A DNA stretch of 64,000 nt, from assembly GCA_012656075.1 (NCBI GenBank), contig JAAKBF010000233.1, positions 1-64,000 of the forward strand. Direction: 5' to 3'. Under the pieces are notes generated by a model, which saw nothing but the letters and a program-made list of their open reading frames with translations, was not told the DNA's origin and did not search any database. The position numbers and the translations under genes are program-made. The stretch comes from Phytophthora hibernalis. Taxonomy: Eukaryota; Oomycota; Peronosporomycetes; Peronosporales; Peronosporaceae. Of this stretch, positions 13,102-24,667 are shown in pieces (positions within the stretch are counted from its first letter, which is position 1; each line of letters opens with the position of its first letter).

Positions 13102-16100
13102 TTTGCGACGTGAGGCGCCGATACTAACAGACCCCATCTAGCCATGGCGCGACTGTTCTTTAGCACAGCGGATCATGAAGTGATGCTGCCACGCGCTCTT
13201 GGTGAACTTGGGCTGCTCAATAACCGGGACAAAGGGTTGGAGGCGTGGGGATGGAGAGCATCTCCCTCTATAGGAACAGCTGCGAAAACGACGGCTACAA
13301 TGAGTGGACGGAGCACACAACCGACGTAGCCCTTCGTAGTCGAATGCACCTGGAAAAGCGTGTTGTGACAGGTCGTGTTGAAACCCGGTTGTTCTGATTT
13401 GGGAGACCCATTCGTGAGACGTCTCGGTGAGCCAACGAGTTGGTAGTGGTGGTGTGTGCGTGCAGGGGATAGCTCCCTGAGTTGCTCTTTGGCCATAACC
13501 ATTGTGAAGCGATCATACTTCAACTCCATCGACGCCGCGTTCTTCAGCGTGTTCGAGTACTTCGGTTTCGCGCTAAAGAAAAAGACCACTTCATCCATAA
13601 TAAAGTGTCGATGGAAGCGACCAATCCCAAGACGCCATTCCGTTGGTTTGCGACGTGAGGCGCCGATACTAACAGACCCCATCTAGCCATGGCGCGACTG
13701 TTCTTTAGCACAGCGGATCATGAAGTGATGCTGCCACGCGCTCTTGGTGAACTTGGGCTGCTCAATAAGCGGGACAAAGGGTTGGAGACGTGGGGATGGA
13801 GAGCATCTCCCTCTATAGGAACAGCTGCGAAAACGACGGCTACAATGAGTGGACGGAGCACACAACCGACGTAGCCCTTCGTAGTCGAATGCACCTGGAA
13901 AAGCGTGTTGTGACAGGTCGTGTTGAAACCCGGTTGTTCTGATTTGGGAGACCCATTCGTGAGACGTCTCGGTGAGCCAACGAGTTGGTAGTGGTGGTGT
14001 GTGCGTGCAGGGATAGCTCCCTGAGTTGCTCTTTGGCCATAACCATTGTGAAGCGATCATACTTCAACTCCATCGACGCCGCGTTCTTCAGCGTGTTCGA
14101 GTACTTCGGTTTCGCGCTAAAGAAAAAGACCACTTCATCCATAATAAAGTGTCGATGGAAGCGACCAATCCCAAGACGCCATTCCATTGGTTTGCGACGT
14201 GAGGCGCCGATACTAACAGACCCCATCTAGCCATGGCGCGACTGTTCTTTAGCACAGCGGATCATGAAGTGATGCTGCCACGCGCTCTTGGTGAACTTGG
14301 GCTGCTCAATAACCGGGACAAAGGGTTGGAGGCGTGGGGATGGAGAGCATCTCCTCTATAGGAACAGCTGCGAAAACGACGGCTACAATGAGTGGACGGA
14401 GCACACAACCGACGTAGCCCTTCGTAGTCGAATGCACCTGGAAAAGCGTGTTGTGACAGGTCGTGTTGAAACCCGGTTGTTCTGATTTGGGAGACCCATT
14501 CGTGAGACGTCTCGGTGAGCCAACGAGTTGGTAGTGGTGGTGTGTGCGTGCAGGGGATAGCTCCCTGAGTTGCTCTTTGGCCATAACCATTGTGAAGCGA
14601 TCATACTTCAACTCCATCGACGCCGCGTTCTTCAGCGTGTTCGAGTACTTCGGTTTCGCGCTAAAGAAAAAAACCACTTCATCCATAATAAAGTGTCGAT
14701 GGAAGCGACCAATCCCAAGACGCCATTCCATTGGTTTGCGACGTGAGGCGCCGATACTAACAGACCCCATCTAGCCATGGCGCGACTGTTCTTTAGCACA
14801 GCGGATCATGAAGTGATGCTGCCACGCGCTCTTGGTGAACTTGGGCTGCTCAATAACCGGGACAAAGGGTTGGAGGCGTGGGGATGGAGAGCATCTCCTC
14901 TATAGGAACAGCTGCGAAAACGACGGCTACAATGAGTGGACGGAGCACACAACCGACGTAGCCCTTCGTAGTCGAATGCACCTGGAAAAGCGTGTTGTGA
15001 CAGGTCGTGTTGAAACCCGGTTGTTCTGATTTGGGAGACCCATTCGTGAGACGTCTCGGTGAGCCAACGAGTTGGTAGTGGTGGTGTGTGCGTGCAGGGG
15101 ATAGCTCCCTGAGTTGCTCTTTGGCCATAACCATTGTGAAGCGATCATACTTCAACTCCATCGACGCCGCGTTCTTCAGCGTGTTCGAGTACTTCGGTTT
15201 CGCGCTAAAGAAAAAGACCACTTCATCCATAATAAAGTGTCGATGGAAGCGACCAATCCCAAGACGCCATTCCATTGGTTTGCGACGTGAGGCGCCGATA
15301 CTAACAGACCCCATCTAGCCATGGCGCGACTGTTCTTTAGCACAGCGGATCATGAAGTGATGCTGCCACGCGCTCTTGGTGAACTTGGGCTGCTCAATAA
15401 CCGGGACAAAGGGTTGGAGACGTGGGGATGGAGAGCATCTCCCTCTATAGGAACAGCTGCGAAAACGACGGCTACAATGAGTGGACGGAGCACACAACCG
15501 ACGTAGCCCTTCGTAGTCGAATGCACCTGGAAAAGCGTGTTGTGACAGGTCGTGTTGAAACCCGGTTGTTCTGATTTGGGAGACCCATTCGTGAGACGTC
15601 TCGGTGAGCCAACGAGTTGGTAGTGGTGGTGTGTGCGTGCAGGGGATAGCTCCCTGAGTTGCTCTTTGGCCATAACCATTGTGAAGCGATCATACTTCAA
15701 CTCCATCGACGCCGCGTTCTTCAGCGTGTTCGAGTACTTCGGTTTCGCGCTAAAGAAAAAAGACCACTTCATCCATAATAAAGTGTCGATGGAAGCGACC
15801 AATCCCAAGACGCCATTCCATTGGTTTGCGACGTGAGGCGCCGATACTAACAGACCCCATCTAGCCATGGCGCGACTGTTCTTTAGCACAGCGGATCATG
15901 AAGTGATGCTGCCACGCGCTCTTGGTGAACTTGGGCTGCTCAATAACCGGGACAAAGGGTTGGAGGCGTGGGGATGGATCTCCCTCTATAGGAACAGCTG
16001 CGAAAACGACGGCTACAATGAGTGGACGGAGCACACAACCGACGTAGCCCTTCGTAGTCGAATGCACCTGGAAAAGCGTGTTGTGACAGGTCGTGTTGAA

Positions 16101-17452
16101 ACCCGGTTGTTCTGATTTGGGAGACCCATTCGTGAGACGTCTCGGTGAGCCAACGAGTTGGTAGTGGTGGTGTGTGCGTGCAGGGGATAGCTCCCTGAGT
16201 TGCTCTTTGGCCATAACCATTGTGAAGCGATCATACTTCAACTCCATCGACGCCGCGTTCTTCAGCGTGTTCGAGTACTTCGGTTTCGCGCTAAAGAAAA
16301 AACCACTTCATCCATAATAAAGTGTCGATGGAAGCGACCAATCCCAAGACGCCATTCCGTTGGTTTGCGACGTGAGGCGCCGATACTAACAGACCCCATC
16401 TAGCCATGGCGCGACTGTTCTTTAGCACAGCGGATCATGAAGTGATGCTGCCACGCGCTCTTGGTGAACTTGGGCTGCTCAATAACCGGGACAAAGGGTT
16501 GGAGGCGTGGGGATGGAGAGCATCTCCTCTATAGGAACAGCTGCGAAAACGACGGCTACAATGAGTGGACGGAGCACACAACCGACGTAGCCCTTCGTAG
16601 TCGAATGCACCTGGAAAAGCGTGTTGTGACAGGTCGTGTTGAAACCCGGTTGTTCTGATTTGGGAGACCCATTCGTGAGACGTCTCGGTGAGCCAACGAG
16701 TTGGTAGTGGTGGTGTGTGCGTGCAGGGGATAGCTCCCTGAGTTGCTCTTTGGCCATAACCATTGTGAAGCGATCATACTTCAACTCCATCGACGCCGCG
16801 TTCTTCAGCGTGTTCGAGTACTTCGGTTTCGCGCTAAAGAAAAAAACCACTTCATCCATAATAAAGTGTCGATGGAAGCGACCAATCCCAAGACGCCATT
16901 CCGTTGGTTTGCGACGTGAGGCGCCGATACTAACAGACCCCATCTAGCCATGGCGCGACTGTTCTTTAGCACAGCGGATCATGAAGTGATGCTGCCACGC
17001 GCTCTTGGTGAACTTGGGCTGCTCAATAACCGGGACAAAGGGTTGGAGACGTGGGGATGGAGAGCATCTCCCTCTATAGGAACAGCTGCGAAAACGACGG
17101 CTACAATGAGTGGACGAAGCACACAACCGACGTAGCCCTTCGTAGTCGAATGCACCTGGAAAAGCGTGTTGTGACAGGTCGTGTTGAAACCCGGTTGTTC
17201 TGATTTGGGAGACCCATTCGTGAGACGTCTCGGTGAGCCAACGAGTTGGTAGTGGTGGTGTGTGCGTGCAGGGGATAGCTCCCTGAGTTGCTCTTTGGCC
17301 ATAACCATTGTGAAGCGATCATACTTCAACTCCATCGACGCCGCGTTCTTCAGCGTGTTCGAGTACTTCGGTTTCGCGCTAAAGAAAAAGACCACTTCAT
17401 CCATAATAAAGTGTCGATGGAAGCGACCAATCCCAAGACGCCATTCCATTGA
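13102..17452. repeat. Right-hand subfamily block of short units with the CCATCTAG variant
   Basis: Eight consecutive units (starts 13102 to 16908) read gaccccatctagcc where most others read gacccgatctcgcc, and several of them read ggaggcgtgg instead of ggagacgtgg. The CCATCTAG variant appears only once elsewhere, near 2790. The block is bounded on the right by one long unit at 17453, so the array is built of subfamily domains rather than a uniform repeat. Confidence 0.8.
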
Positions 17453-18041
17453 TTTGCGACGTGAGGCGCCGATACTAACAGACCCGATCTCGCCATGGCA
17501 CGACTGTTCTTTAGCACAGCGGATCATGACGATCTCGCCATGGCGCGACAGTTCTTTAGCACAGCGGATCATGAAGTGATGCTGCCACGCGCTCTTGGTG
17601 AACTTGGGCTGCTCAATAAGCGGGACAAATGGTTGGAGACGTGGGGATGGAGAGCATCTCCCTCTATAGGAACAGCTGCGAAAACGACGGCTACAGTGAG
17701 TGGACGGAGCACACAACCGACGTAGCCCTTCGTAGTCGAATGCACCTGGAAAAGCGTGTTGTGACAGGTCGTGTTGAAACCCGGTTGTTCTGATTTGGGA
17801 GACCCATTCGTGAGACGTCTCGGTGAGCCAACGAGTTGGTAGTGGTGGTGTGTGCGTGCAGGGGATAGCTCCTGAGTTGCTCTTTGGCCATAACCATTGT
17901 GAAGCGATCATACTTCAACTCCATCGACGCCGCGTTCTTCAGCGTGTTCGAGTACTTCGGTTTCGCGCTAAAGAAAAAGACCACTTCATCCATAATAAAG
18001 TGTCGATGGAAGCGACCAATCCCAAGACGCCATTCCGTTGG

Positions 18042-18202
18042 TTTGCGACGTGAGGTGCCGATACTAATAGACCCGATCTCGCCGTGGCGCGACAGTTCTT
18101 GAGCACAGCGGGTCATGAAGTGATGCTGCCACACGCTCTTGGTGAACTTGGGCTGCTCAATAACCGGGACAAAGGGTTGGAGGCGTGGGGATGGAGAGCA
18201 TC
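18042..18202. repeat. Truncated, diverged terminal repeat unit (array edge)
   Basis: The last unit carries several substitutions not seen in the rest of the array (gaggtgccg, actaatagac, cgccgtggc, ttgagcacagcgggtc, ccacacgctc) and stops matching at gagagcatct, about 160 bp into the unit. Edge units escape homogenisation, so this is the expected look of a true array boundary. Confidence 0.85.
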
Positions 18203-19467
18203 TTTGGCAGCCTCAGCTCTGACTCTGACTAGATGCAGAGCTTCCGATGACCCCAGCTTGGATGCGTGTTGGTGGGAGATCTAAAGCCGCTGGAGCTTTG
18301 TCAGGAGGGCAGCGAGACACAAGTTACCGCCCTGTTCTTATCGGTGCTACCCCTGCAGCCCAATTGTTTCTTGTATTTGTTACTACAGCGTGTGGGCCTC
18401 TATAGTCATCAGGGCTAAGCGCGTTATATGCGCGGTTTCAGTGTCAGATGCCAAACAGAATGTCTTCAGCATGCATGAATGTTGGAATATGGGAGCAAAG
18501 CGTGTGAAGACTAAAAGAAGAAAACACTCAGCAGGTGCCATCGCGAAGCCACGCAACGGAAAGCAAACCGAAGAAGCGTACAGAGAACAACTGAAAAAGC
18601 CGGCGCCGTTGAATTCCATCACCCATACTATTGTACCGGCAGATTGGGATCGGCCACAATAAACTTGAAATGGTTATACGTTGACCAATTCTGGCCCAAT
18701 TTTAGTCAATCAAAAGCCACTGTGTTGCTGTTACCGAGGCGTATTTGATCATAGTTGTTTTGGTTTGATCGGGGCTCTCCTTCACGCTCTAGACATGATA
18801 AAAAGCACGAGTCTCAATCCCCATAATTTTGTACCACTATAGCCTTTTGTACCATAACTTCACAGGAAAGCTCGTAAGAAAGCACGAAAGACGTCATCGT
18901 GCTCCTGGATGCCTACACTACAAAACAAACAGTATTTTATTTGCCAGAGTATCGTACATCGAGCGCTACATTCCGTTTTTCAGAGCTAATTTAGCCGTTT
19001 TTGACGGCTTTTGACTACTTTCACCCGCCTCTGTCACTGACCGCCTGTTTGTTGCGAAAATAGACTTGATTTCAGTATGTATCCTTGAGAATTGGCAGTC
19101 GCTGGTCATAAAATATCCAACCCTACCCTAGCGACAAGACGATGAAATCGACTTTTGGCGAGTTAAAGTTTTCGAATGACCAAGGCAGCGCTATCATTGG
19201 CTATATTGCAACACGCTTTTGGACAATTAAAGATCTCTCAGCTAATTTTCACGCAAAGAAAACCGCATCGAAAAATACGGTCAGGAAAAAGTTGTGACCC
19301 TACGCATTTGGTGACCGATCCCTATCTGCAGGTACAATAATGACTGATTGCTTCATCCGACTGAAAAACTCTGCACAAAAAAGCATGTTGATTGGATAAA
19401 ATAGTACTCTATTGTCAAAAACAATACAAGAATAGGTACAAGAGTGCAAAGAAAGGACTGACTTATT
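18203..19467. other. Non-coding spacer, no gene recognised
   Basis: About 1.3 kb of mixed sequence beyond the array. The only open frames are short and unremarkable, for example 18390-18662 plus and a 51-codon ATG frame at 19142-19297 with a basic C-terminus. None matches a family I recognise and I see no terminal repeats. Confidence 0.6.
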
Positions 19468-22400
19468 AGATCATGATCTCTGGGTGTCGAGGAATAGCCT
19501 TCTCGAAGCTACGTTTTACCACCTCCTTATCTAATTTCTCCCAGGCAGCAATTGTCGCCTTAATCGCGCGCAGACGTCTCTCTTTCGCCTTGCACACCAT
19601 TGTACTGTTTGGTGGCAGTGGGACCGTTGTAGCGTTAGCCACCTCAGCAACAAGACGCTGCCCCTCCCCCGAAACATGAGACTCAAAATTGTCCAGGAGG
19701 AGGACAGAAGGCTATGTTATCTCATATTTTAAATGCCTTTTAACATAGAATTTCCAACCTACGTCATCCATACAGGCGTTCTCCAGGACAATGTAGAAGT
19801 GACCTTGCGGGTAGTCTGGGATCTCCTCCTTCTCAATACCCCCGATTTGCCGCGGACGATAAAGAGAAGGGGCAGTTTTCCTCCTTTACAAGCAACAAGT
19901 TAAATTAATAAAAACAATTTATATCCAGAGTCTACCAGAGATTGCAACGAGGTCTGAATCCTTGCATTTTTGATACCTTTCATAATACGATTTGGATACT
20001 TTAGTAAATAAGTTTTAAACCCTGCTATAATTGATAACCGGATCGATTATAATTTAATTTCTGGCGGTTGACCCAACCGCAGAAGATTAGGACAAACTCC
20101 TATATGATATGATATCACTTAATTTACCTGCAGCAGATGATTTATCCAGACCTTTCGAGCAACATTTTGGATGTTTTTTTCTTCGAGCAACACACTACTA
20201 CACCTTTTCAACTTTAAAATGGCAAAAGAAAATTCAATACGTCATAAGGTAAAATCAAAAAGACACCTGACAAATTTGATATTAAACAAACAGTGGATTT
20301 GAAAGGGAATTATGTGCTGCAGATTATTTTAAAAAACTTTTGATTAAGGAACACTTGATGAAGGCAGCCGACCTTCTCTTCCACGAAGCTATAACCATGT
20401 ATCTTGCGCTCGCTGCACACCATTATGTCTCATGATTTAGCTTTGGACGAGCCAGAAGGCAAGCAAGCCAAATTTAAAAAGGAAATTACTAGTGGTACAA
20501 ACCTGGAGAAAGAGGGGGTGAAAGCGGCTGCTCGCTCGGCAAGCCGGAACAACGCCTGTGGTTTAAAGGTCCGTGTGCGCAGCACGCGGGCTTAAACCCA
20601 GGACCAAGCAGGGTCACACCTAGCTCGGCTTAGGGTTGTGTCACCGCTTTCAGGGTTTTCAAGGGCGATAGTGTCCCTGTCTGTATCTCAGACTTGCATG
20701 ATTTGTAGCAAGATGACATCCCTCCTCAAGACGACTTGAAATTTTATACGATCTAGAAAATAGGACCAGGTCCCCATACAAGTATTAAGTTTCAGTAGGT
20801 GTACTGTAACACGCGTCATATAAAAATGTGCGTCAGTCACTTCTCTATTCTCGCCTAGGTTTTTAGGGTCATTTTGAATTTACCTTATGACGTATTGAAT
20901 TTTATTTTTGCCATTTTGAAGTTGAAAAGGTGTATAATACATGTACCGAGCACCGTTTACTACAGTGGTGTGTAAATAATTCCGTACGTTTGGAATAGAT
21001 TGAAGAGCGTACCCAGTAAATAGATTTTTGTTTTTTTCAGCATTCATACAGTGTAGCTGTAGTAAAACTATGCGTTCGTCGTAGCATTGCCGACTCATCT
21101 TCTCACAGTCATGCAATAATACGCACAGAATCTAAAATCGCATCAGTCACGGAAACTTATTCGTGCAAGTTGAATGAACAATTTCCTGTAGCTCAAAATT
21201 TCGGGAAATTACTACGCCCGATGGCCTATGGATACATGGTGAGATAGCTACACGTATTGGGAGGGGTTTCGTTTGAGTAAATACACAGGCATGATTGGCA
21301 TAGGTTCAAGAAGCAACCGTTTAATAAGAAGCGAAGTGATGCTAGATCGATGAATTTAGGACTCCTTCAACACTCCTGCAACCAACATTTTGCTAATACT
21401 TCGAAGTACAGCTTATTTTCGCCTTCATTTGAGTATCGTTCCTATCGGGTAATCACAATCCAAAAATGGCGTAAGGCTAATTACCAGTTTACTACTTCGA
21501 AGTAGCTTTTACCAGCTTAGTGGCCTAGATATTTGGCCAGTGAAACGTCACTATTTTAAAACAAACGTACATTCATTGGTTTTCAATGTTCAAAAGGTCT
21601 ACTAAACTGGTAAAGAGCAACATTTTGATGTTCAGAACTGCGACCCGTTTGGACATCTCAAAATTCCACCAATCATTAGTCCAAAACTCATTAAAAATTG
21701 CCCTGCTTTCCGATGGCGCAATATTTGTCAAGATATCGATAGATTACCCCGAGGCTACTAAACTGGTAATTTGCATTACATGAATATGAAGTGAATTTTG
21801 CACGACGAATTCCAATCCATTTTTAGCAGCGTGTTCGCACTTTGAAACTTAGTTTCTGAGCTCAAAAGTAAAATCCAGAGCTGTTCCGTGCGAAGTCGCG
21901 GCTTTATAATTCAATTTAAAAATATTTCATCAATAATAACAACAAAACTTACCATCTGCGCGAGTCGTGAGGACTGCAGTCATCCTTCCCGTGTGCTTCT
22001 TGAGGCCGACGATATGGGCGGGGTCTTTGCGCCCCTTCAGTGCCCAGGCCCGAAGTGGTGGCAAATCAAAGTTGATGCCAGTCTCATCAACCACTCTGGT
22101 ACTGGGCATACTGCGACCAAAACGACAGCGCGAACTCCGCCCGGACCATCTGGAGCTCATCCATCGTTTTCTTGGCGCATTGGGGTTTCTGTGATGAAAA
22201 CCGTAGCTGTAAAAGAAAAAGAGTTAAAACGATTTGTTTATAATAAAAGCATAAAACAAAATAGTTTACCGATTCGCGGGGCGCTGGCAGAGGTGCTCCA
22301 ACGCAAGGACGCCGGATTTTCTGCTGTCGATGTACTCGGTAACCCATTCAGGGTCCTCAGCGTACATCCGGTCGATAATATTGTGAGTTCTACTCAAAAC

Positions 22401-22975
22401 TGGTTTATTCGATTCGTTAATCGACCACCGGCAAACCGGCGGCGAATCGTTCACTTGGCTTTACTATCGGGGTCGATAGACAGGCCGTAGTCGGAGTCGT
22501 ACTTAACAGAACAACCAAAACAAGTGATTTGACTTGGATTTGTATTGGGTCGATCTTTGTTGACCCAACGCAATAGACCTTATCCGGCAAATTTAGCCGG
22601 AATTCACAATACCACTCGTCGACAGAACCTAACGATCAAAATTGTAAAATCAAATAAAACAGACGTTAAAAGTGAAAAAAATATAAAAATCAAGCAACCA
22701 AACAATGCCTTCTCATCGCGCCCCACGTCCTTTATGAACGTGTCAACGGCAGAGACGCTAGGAAATCGCTCCTTGCGTCCCTGTCCCTTGAGAGTCTTGG
22801 AGGTCTTCGGGCCGTGGAAGTCCAACAGGCTCTCGACTTGTTTGTGCCAGCTGAACACGGAGCCGCGGGGGTATCCGAGGACGCGCGCCGCCTCCTCGAC
22901 GCCTATATCCCGCGCGAGCAAGGCGGCGACCTGCTTCTCTTTTACTGTGTAGGTCTTTTGCTTCTGACGAGGCAT
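19468..22975 (-). mobile_element. Decayed DDE transposon of the pogo/CENP-B-like (DDE_1) type, with introns
   Basis: Read leftwards from an ATG at 22975, the first segment (to about 22709) starts MPRQKQKTYTVKEKQ and has a CENP-B/psq-like helix-turn-helix. Next come a linker segment around 22430-22270 and, after a clear 63-bp intron (22269-22207), the segment with the first catalytic Asp in RVVDETGINFD and GLKKHTGRMTAVLTTRADG. A GTAAGT donor at 21952 joins in phase to an AG at 19884, leading into GKLPLLFIVRGKSG, IEKEEIPDYPQGHFYIV and VLLLDNFESHVSGEGQ (second Asp). The chain is broken by a shift after GKSG, a stop after KYEIT, and an internal deletion. After PLPPNSTMV it jumps to KAKERRL, so the QPLD-type third Asp expected in this family is missing. 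It should be inactive. The stop is near 19470. Confidence 0.8.
20201..20932. mobile_element. 732-bp terminal-inverted-repeat element (MITE-like), TA flanked
   Basis: The left arm 20201-20260 (caccttttcaact...) is the near-perfect inverse of 20872-20932 (...agttgaaaaggtg), about 60 bp with only a handful of differences. TA dinucleotides flank both ends (20199-20200 and 20933-20934), as expected for TA-targeting Tc1/mariner-type insertions. The interior has no transposase; a 63-codon frame at 20404-20595 resembles nothing I know. It sits inside the long apparent intron of the surrounding transposase gene, so it inserted into an existing element. Confidence 0.8.
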
Positions 22976-23582
22976 CGTGCAGAATGCAGTGATTTAATGC
23001 GATTGTTTTGTAGGAGCCACTCGTTCTGTGATTGGTATTTAAAAAATAAAAATTCCTAACATATATTGGCTGAAAAAAGATTTAATTTATGCATGAGCGC
23101 TGCGCAGCTGTGGTGGCGCACGTAGGACTCGTTCGTATCGTTGCTGAGCGATGGTACGCTATTGAAGACCCGTACGAGATCTCGCGCGTCGCGCGTGCAT
23201 CTTTATCCATGTTAAACCAAGTTACGTGTACCGAATTAAAATGTTGATGGTCCCTGTTTAGGTGGTGCCCAAGCTAGACACAGAGCCAAGAATGTCGTCT
23301 TACCGAGGACAATATTGATTGATTTTGGAGCAAGGGGGCTAGAGCGCTTCCTCAAAGAGGTTGGATTTGAAGTCTCATTTCGGAATTGACCGACGATGCC
23401 AAGAATGCAGGGGATGGTTTTTCTCTCCTTCGTGTCGATGTCTATCATCTCGGCAATGATCGTCGACGAGATGCTCTTGACGCCGCCTGCCCAAAAGGAC
23501 CAGATAAAAACGCGAAAAAACTTTTAAACGTTTTATTCCATTCAATTCGAGAAAAGTTGAAAAAACGAATCGCTAGATTTTA
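22976..23582. other. Spacer between two mobile elements, nothing recognised
   Basis: About 600 bp upstream of the DDE transposase, AT-rich at its start. A minus-strand frame at 23236-23448 has no recognisable domain. No promoter or repeat could be supported. Confidence 0.5.
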
Positions 23583-24403
23583 CGGATCTTTATCACAACT
23601 ACCCACAAATACGTCAAAGTTTATCACAACTACCCACAAACGATCTGATTGGTAGAAATAATATATTTATTTGATACACAGGGCTACCAACAACGGTTAC
23701 GTGATGCTGGGTGTCAAGGGAGCGTAGGGCTGTCCACGACCCAATTCGTGTTGCGATTCATGTTGCGTTTGGTGGTGGCAGTGGCGACTATCGGCTACTA
23801 CCTCATACTGCAATTGTCGTCGCCCGGACAACTCGAGAAGAGGCCGCTACTTGCACCGGTACAATCTCCATCAGTGATGGATATTGGTAGTTCATCACAT
23901 CTGCAGGTGGCAACGACGATGACACGGAAGTACGGTGGGGAATGGGAGCGTAAGTGAGAGCGCAAACCTGCAACTCTACGACGAGTGTCACGTGTTCCAA
24001 CCGCTGAGAACAAAGCATTGCAAGGACTGTGCGAGGTGTATGCGGCAGTATGATAACCAGTAAGATGGCTGGCTTTGAGTAGGATGGCTGCTGTTGTGTA
24101 TGATTCTGAGCTGTAATTGCGTGGGGACGTGTGTCCGTGAGAGCAACCATCGGCTGTTCGTGCTGTACTTGTGTTTGCAGATACTGGAGGGTGCAATGCT
24201 GGATTTCGTTTCGTCAGAGATGCAAACGACTGATTCAACATCAGTGTGTTATACAACGTTCTGGGGTTTGTGATCATGTACATACTGCTCGTCGTTATAT
24301 CGCTTATCCCTGCCTCGAAAATATAAATTATTTCTACCAATCATATCGTTTGTGGGTAGTTGTAAGCTTTGACGTTTTTGTGGACAGTTATGATAAAGAT
24401 CCG
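23583..24403. mobile_element. 821-bp TIR element with TA target duplication
   Basis: The left arm (23583-23673: cggatctttatcacaactac...) matches the reverse complement of the right arm (24313-24403) over about 90 bp with few mismatches and a small gap. TA is present on both sides (23581-23582 and 24404-24405). Within the left arm the string tatcacaactacccacaaa occurs twice in direct orientation; the right arm has lost part of the second copy. A 180-codon minus-strand frame (23798-24340) starts inside the TIR and has no transposase motif, so it is probably chance coding. I infer a non-autonomous DNA transposon. Confidence 0.8.
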
Positions 24404-24667
24404 TATTTTACACATCCTATCACACATAAAAAGTGCATATTGTGCGAGCCTAACGAACTGTGGAGAAAAAGTGAAGGTAAGGAACACTTCGAAACCTCTC
24501 CATTAACATGTAAGTTGATTCTCCCAGCATCAAAACAATGATTTGAGATTTTGTTAAAATATAAAGGGGAAATCTTGTTTGTGGTCCGTATTTTAAAAAT
24601 TATTCCGTTTGGGGTCCATATTTTCTCTGTAAGACCATGTTTTGGGATTTCTCCAAATATGTGTTTT

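Larger units (their letters stand above)
1..18202. repeat. Tandem satellite-like array, 32 full units plus one partial
   Basis: A motif beginning tttgcgacgtgaggcgccga recurs at 1, 545, 1086, 1630, 2220, 2760, 3302, 3848, 4438, 4983, 5571, 6159, 6749, 7338, 7927, 8517, 9106, 9696, 10286, 10876, 11466, 12011, 12557, 13102, 13647, 14191, 14735, 15279, 15825, 16364, 16908, 17453 and 18042. This gives 18 short units of 539-546 bp and 14 long units of 588-590 bp, all head to tail and nearly identical. The array runs off the left edge, so its true length is unknown. The units resemble no transposase, rRNA or known gene that I recognise. Short open frames occur on both strands but repeat only because the unit repeats. 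Some 1-bp differences (ctccctc/ctcctc, cagggga/caggga, aaaaag/aaaaaag) may be assembly errors. Alternatives are a repeated non-coding transcription unit or a heterochromatic satellite. Confidence 0.95.

Noticed and set aside
1..18202. CRISPR array
   Set aside because: Units of 545-590 bp with no variable spacers, in a eukaryotic genome.
1..18202. rDNA intergenic subrepeats or 5S cluster
   Set aside because: No 18S, 28S or 5S sequence is seen at the array edge or within units.
98..18284. Dozens of 60-310-codon ORFs across the tandem array on both strands (for example MARLFFSTADHE...)
   Set aside because: They recur only because the unit recurs, overlap each other in several frames, and rotate frame because the period is not a multiple of three. 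I recognise no domain. I describe the array as a repeat and note the open minus strand as a finding.
23798..24340. 180-codon minus-strand ORF inside the TA element
   Set aside because: It starts within the inverted repeat, has no known domain and Ser/Thr/His-rich random-looking composition.
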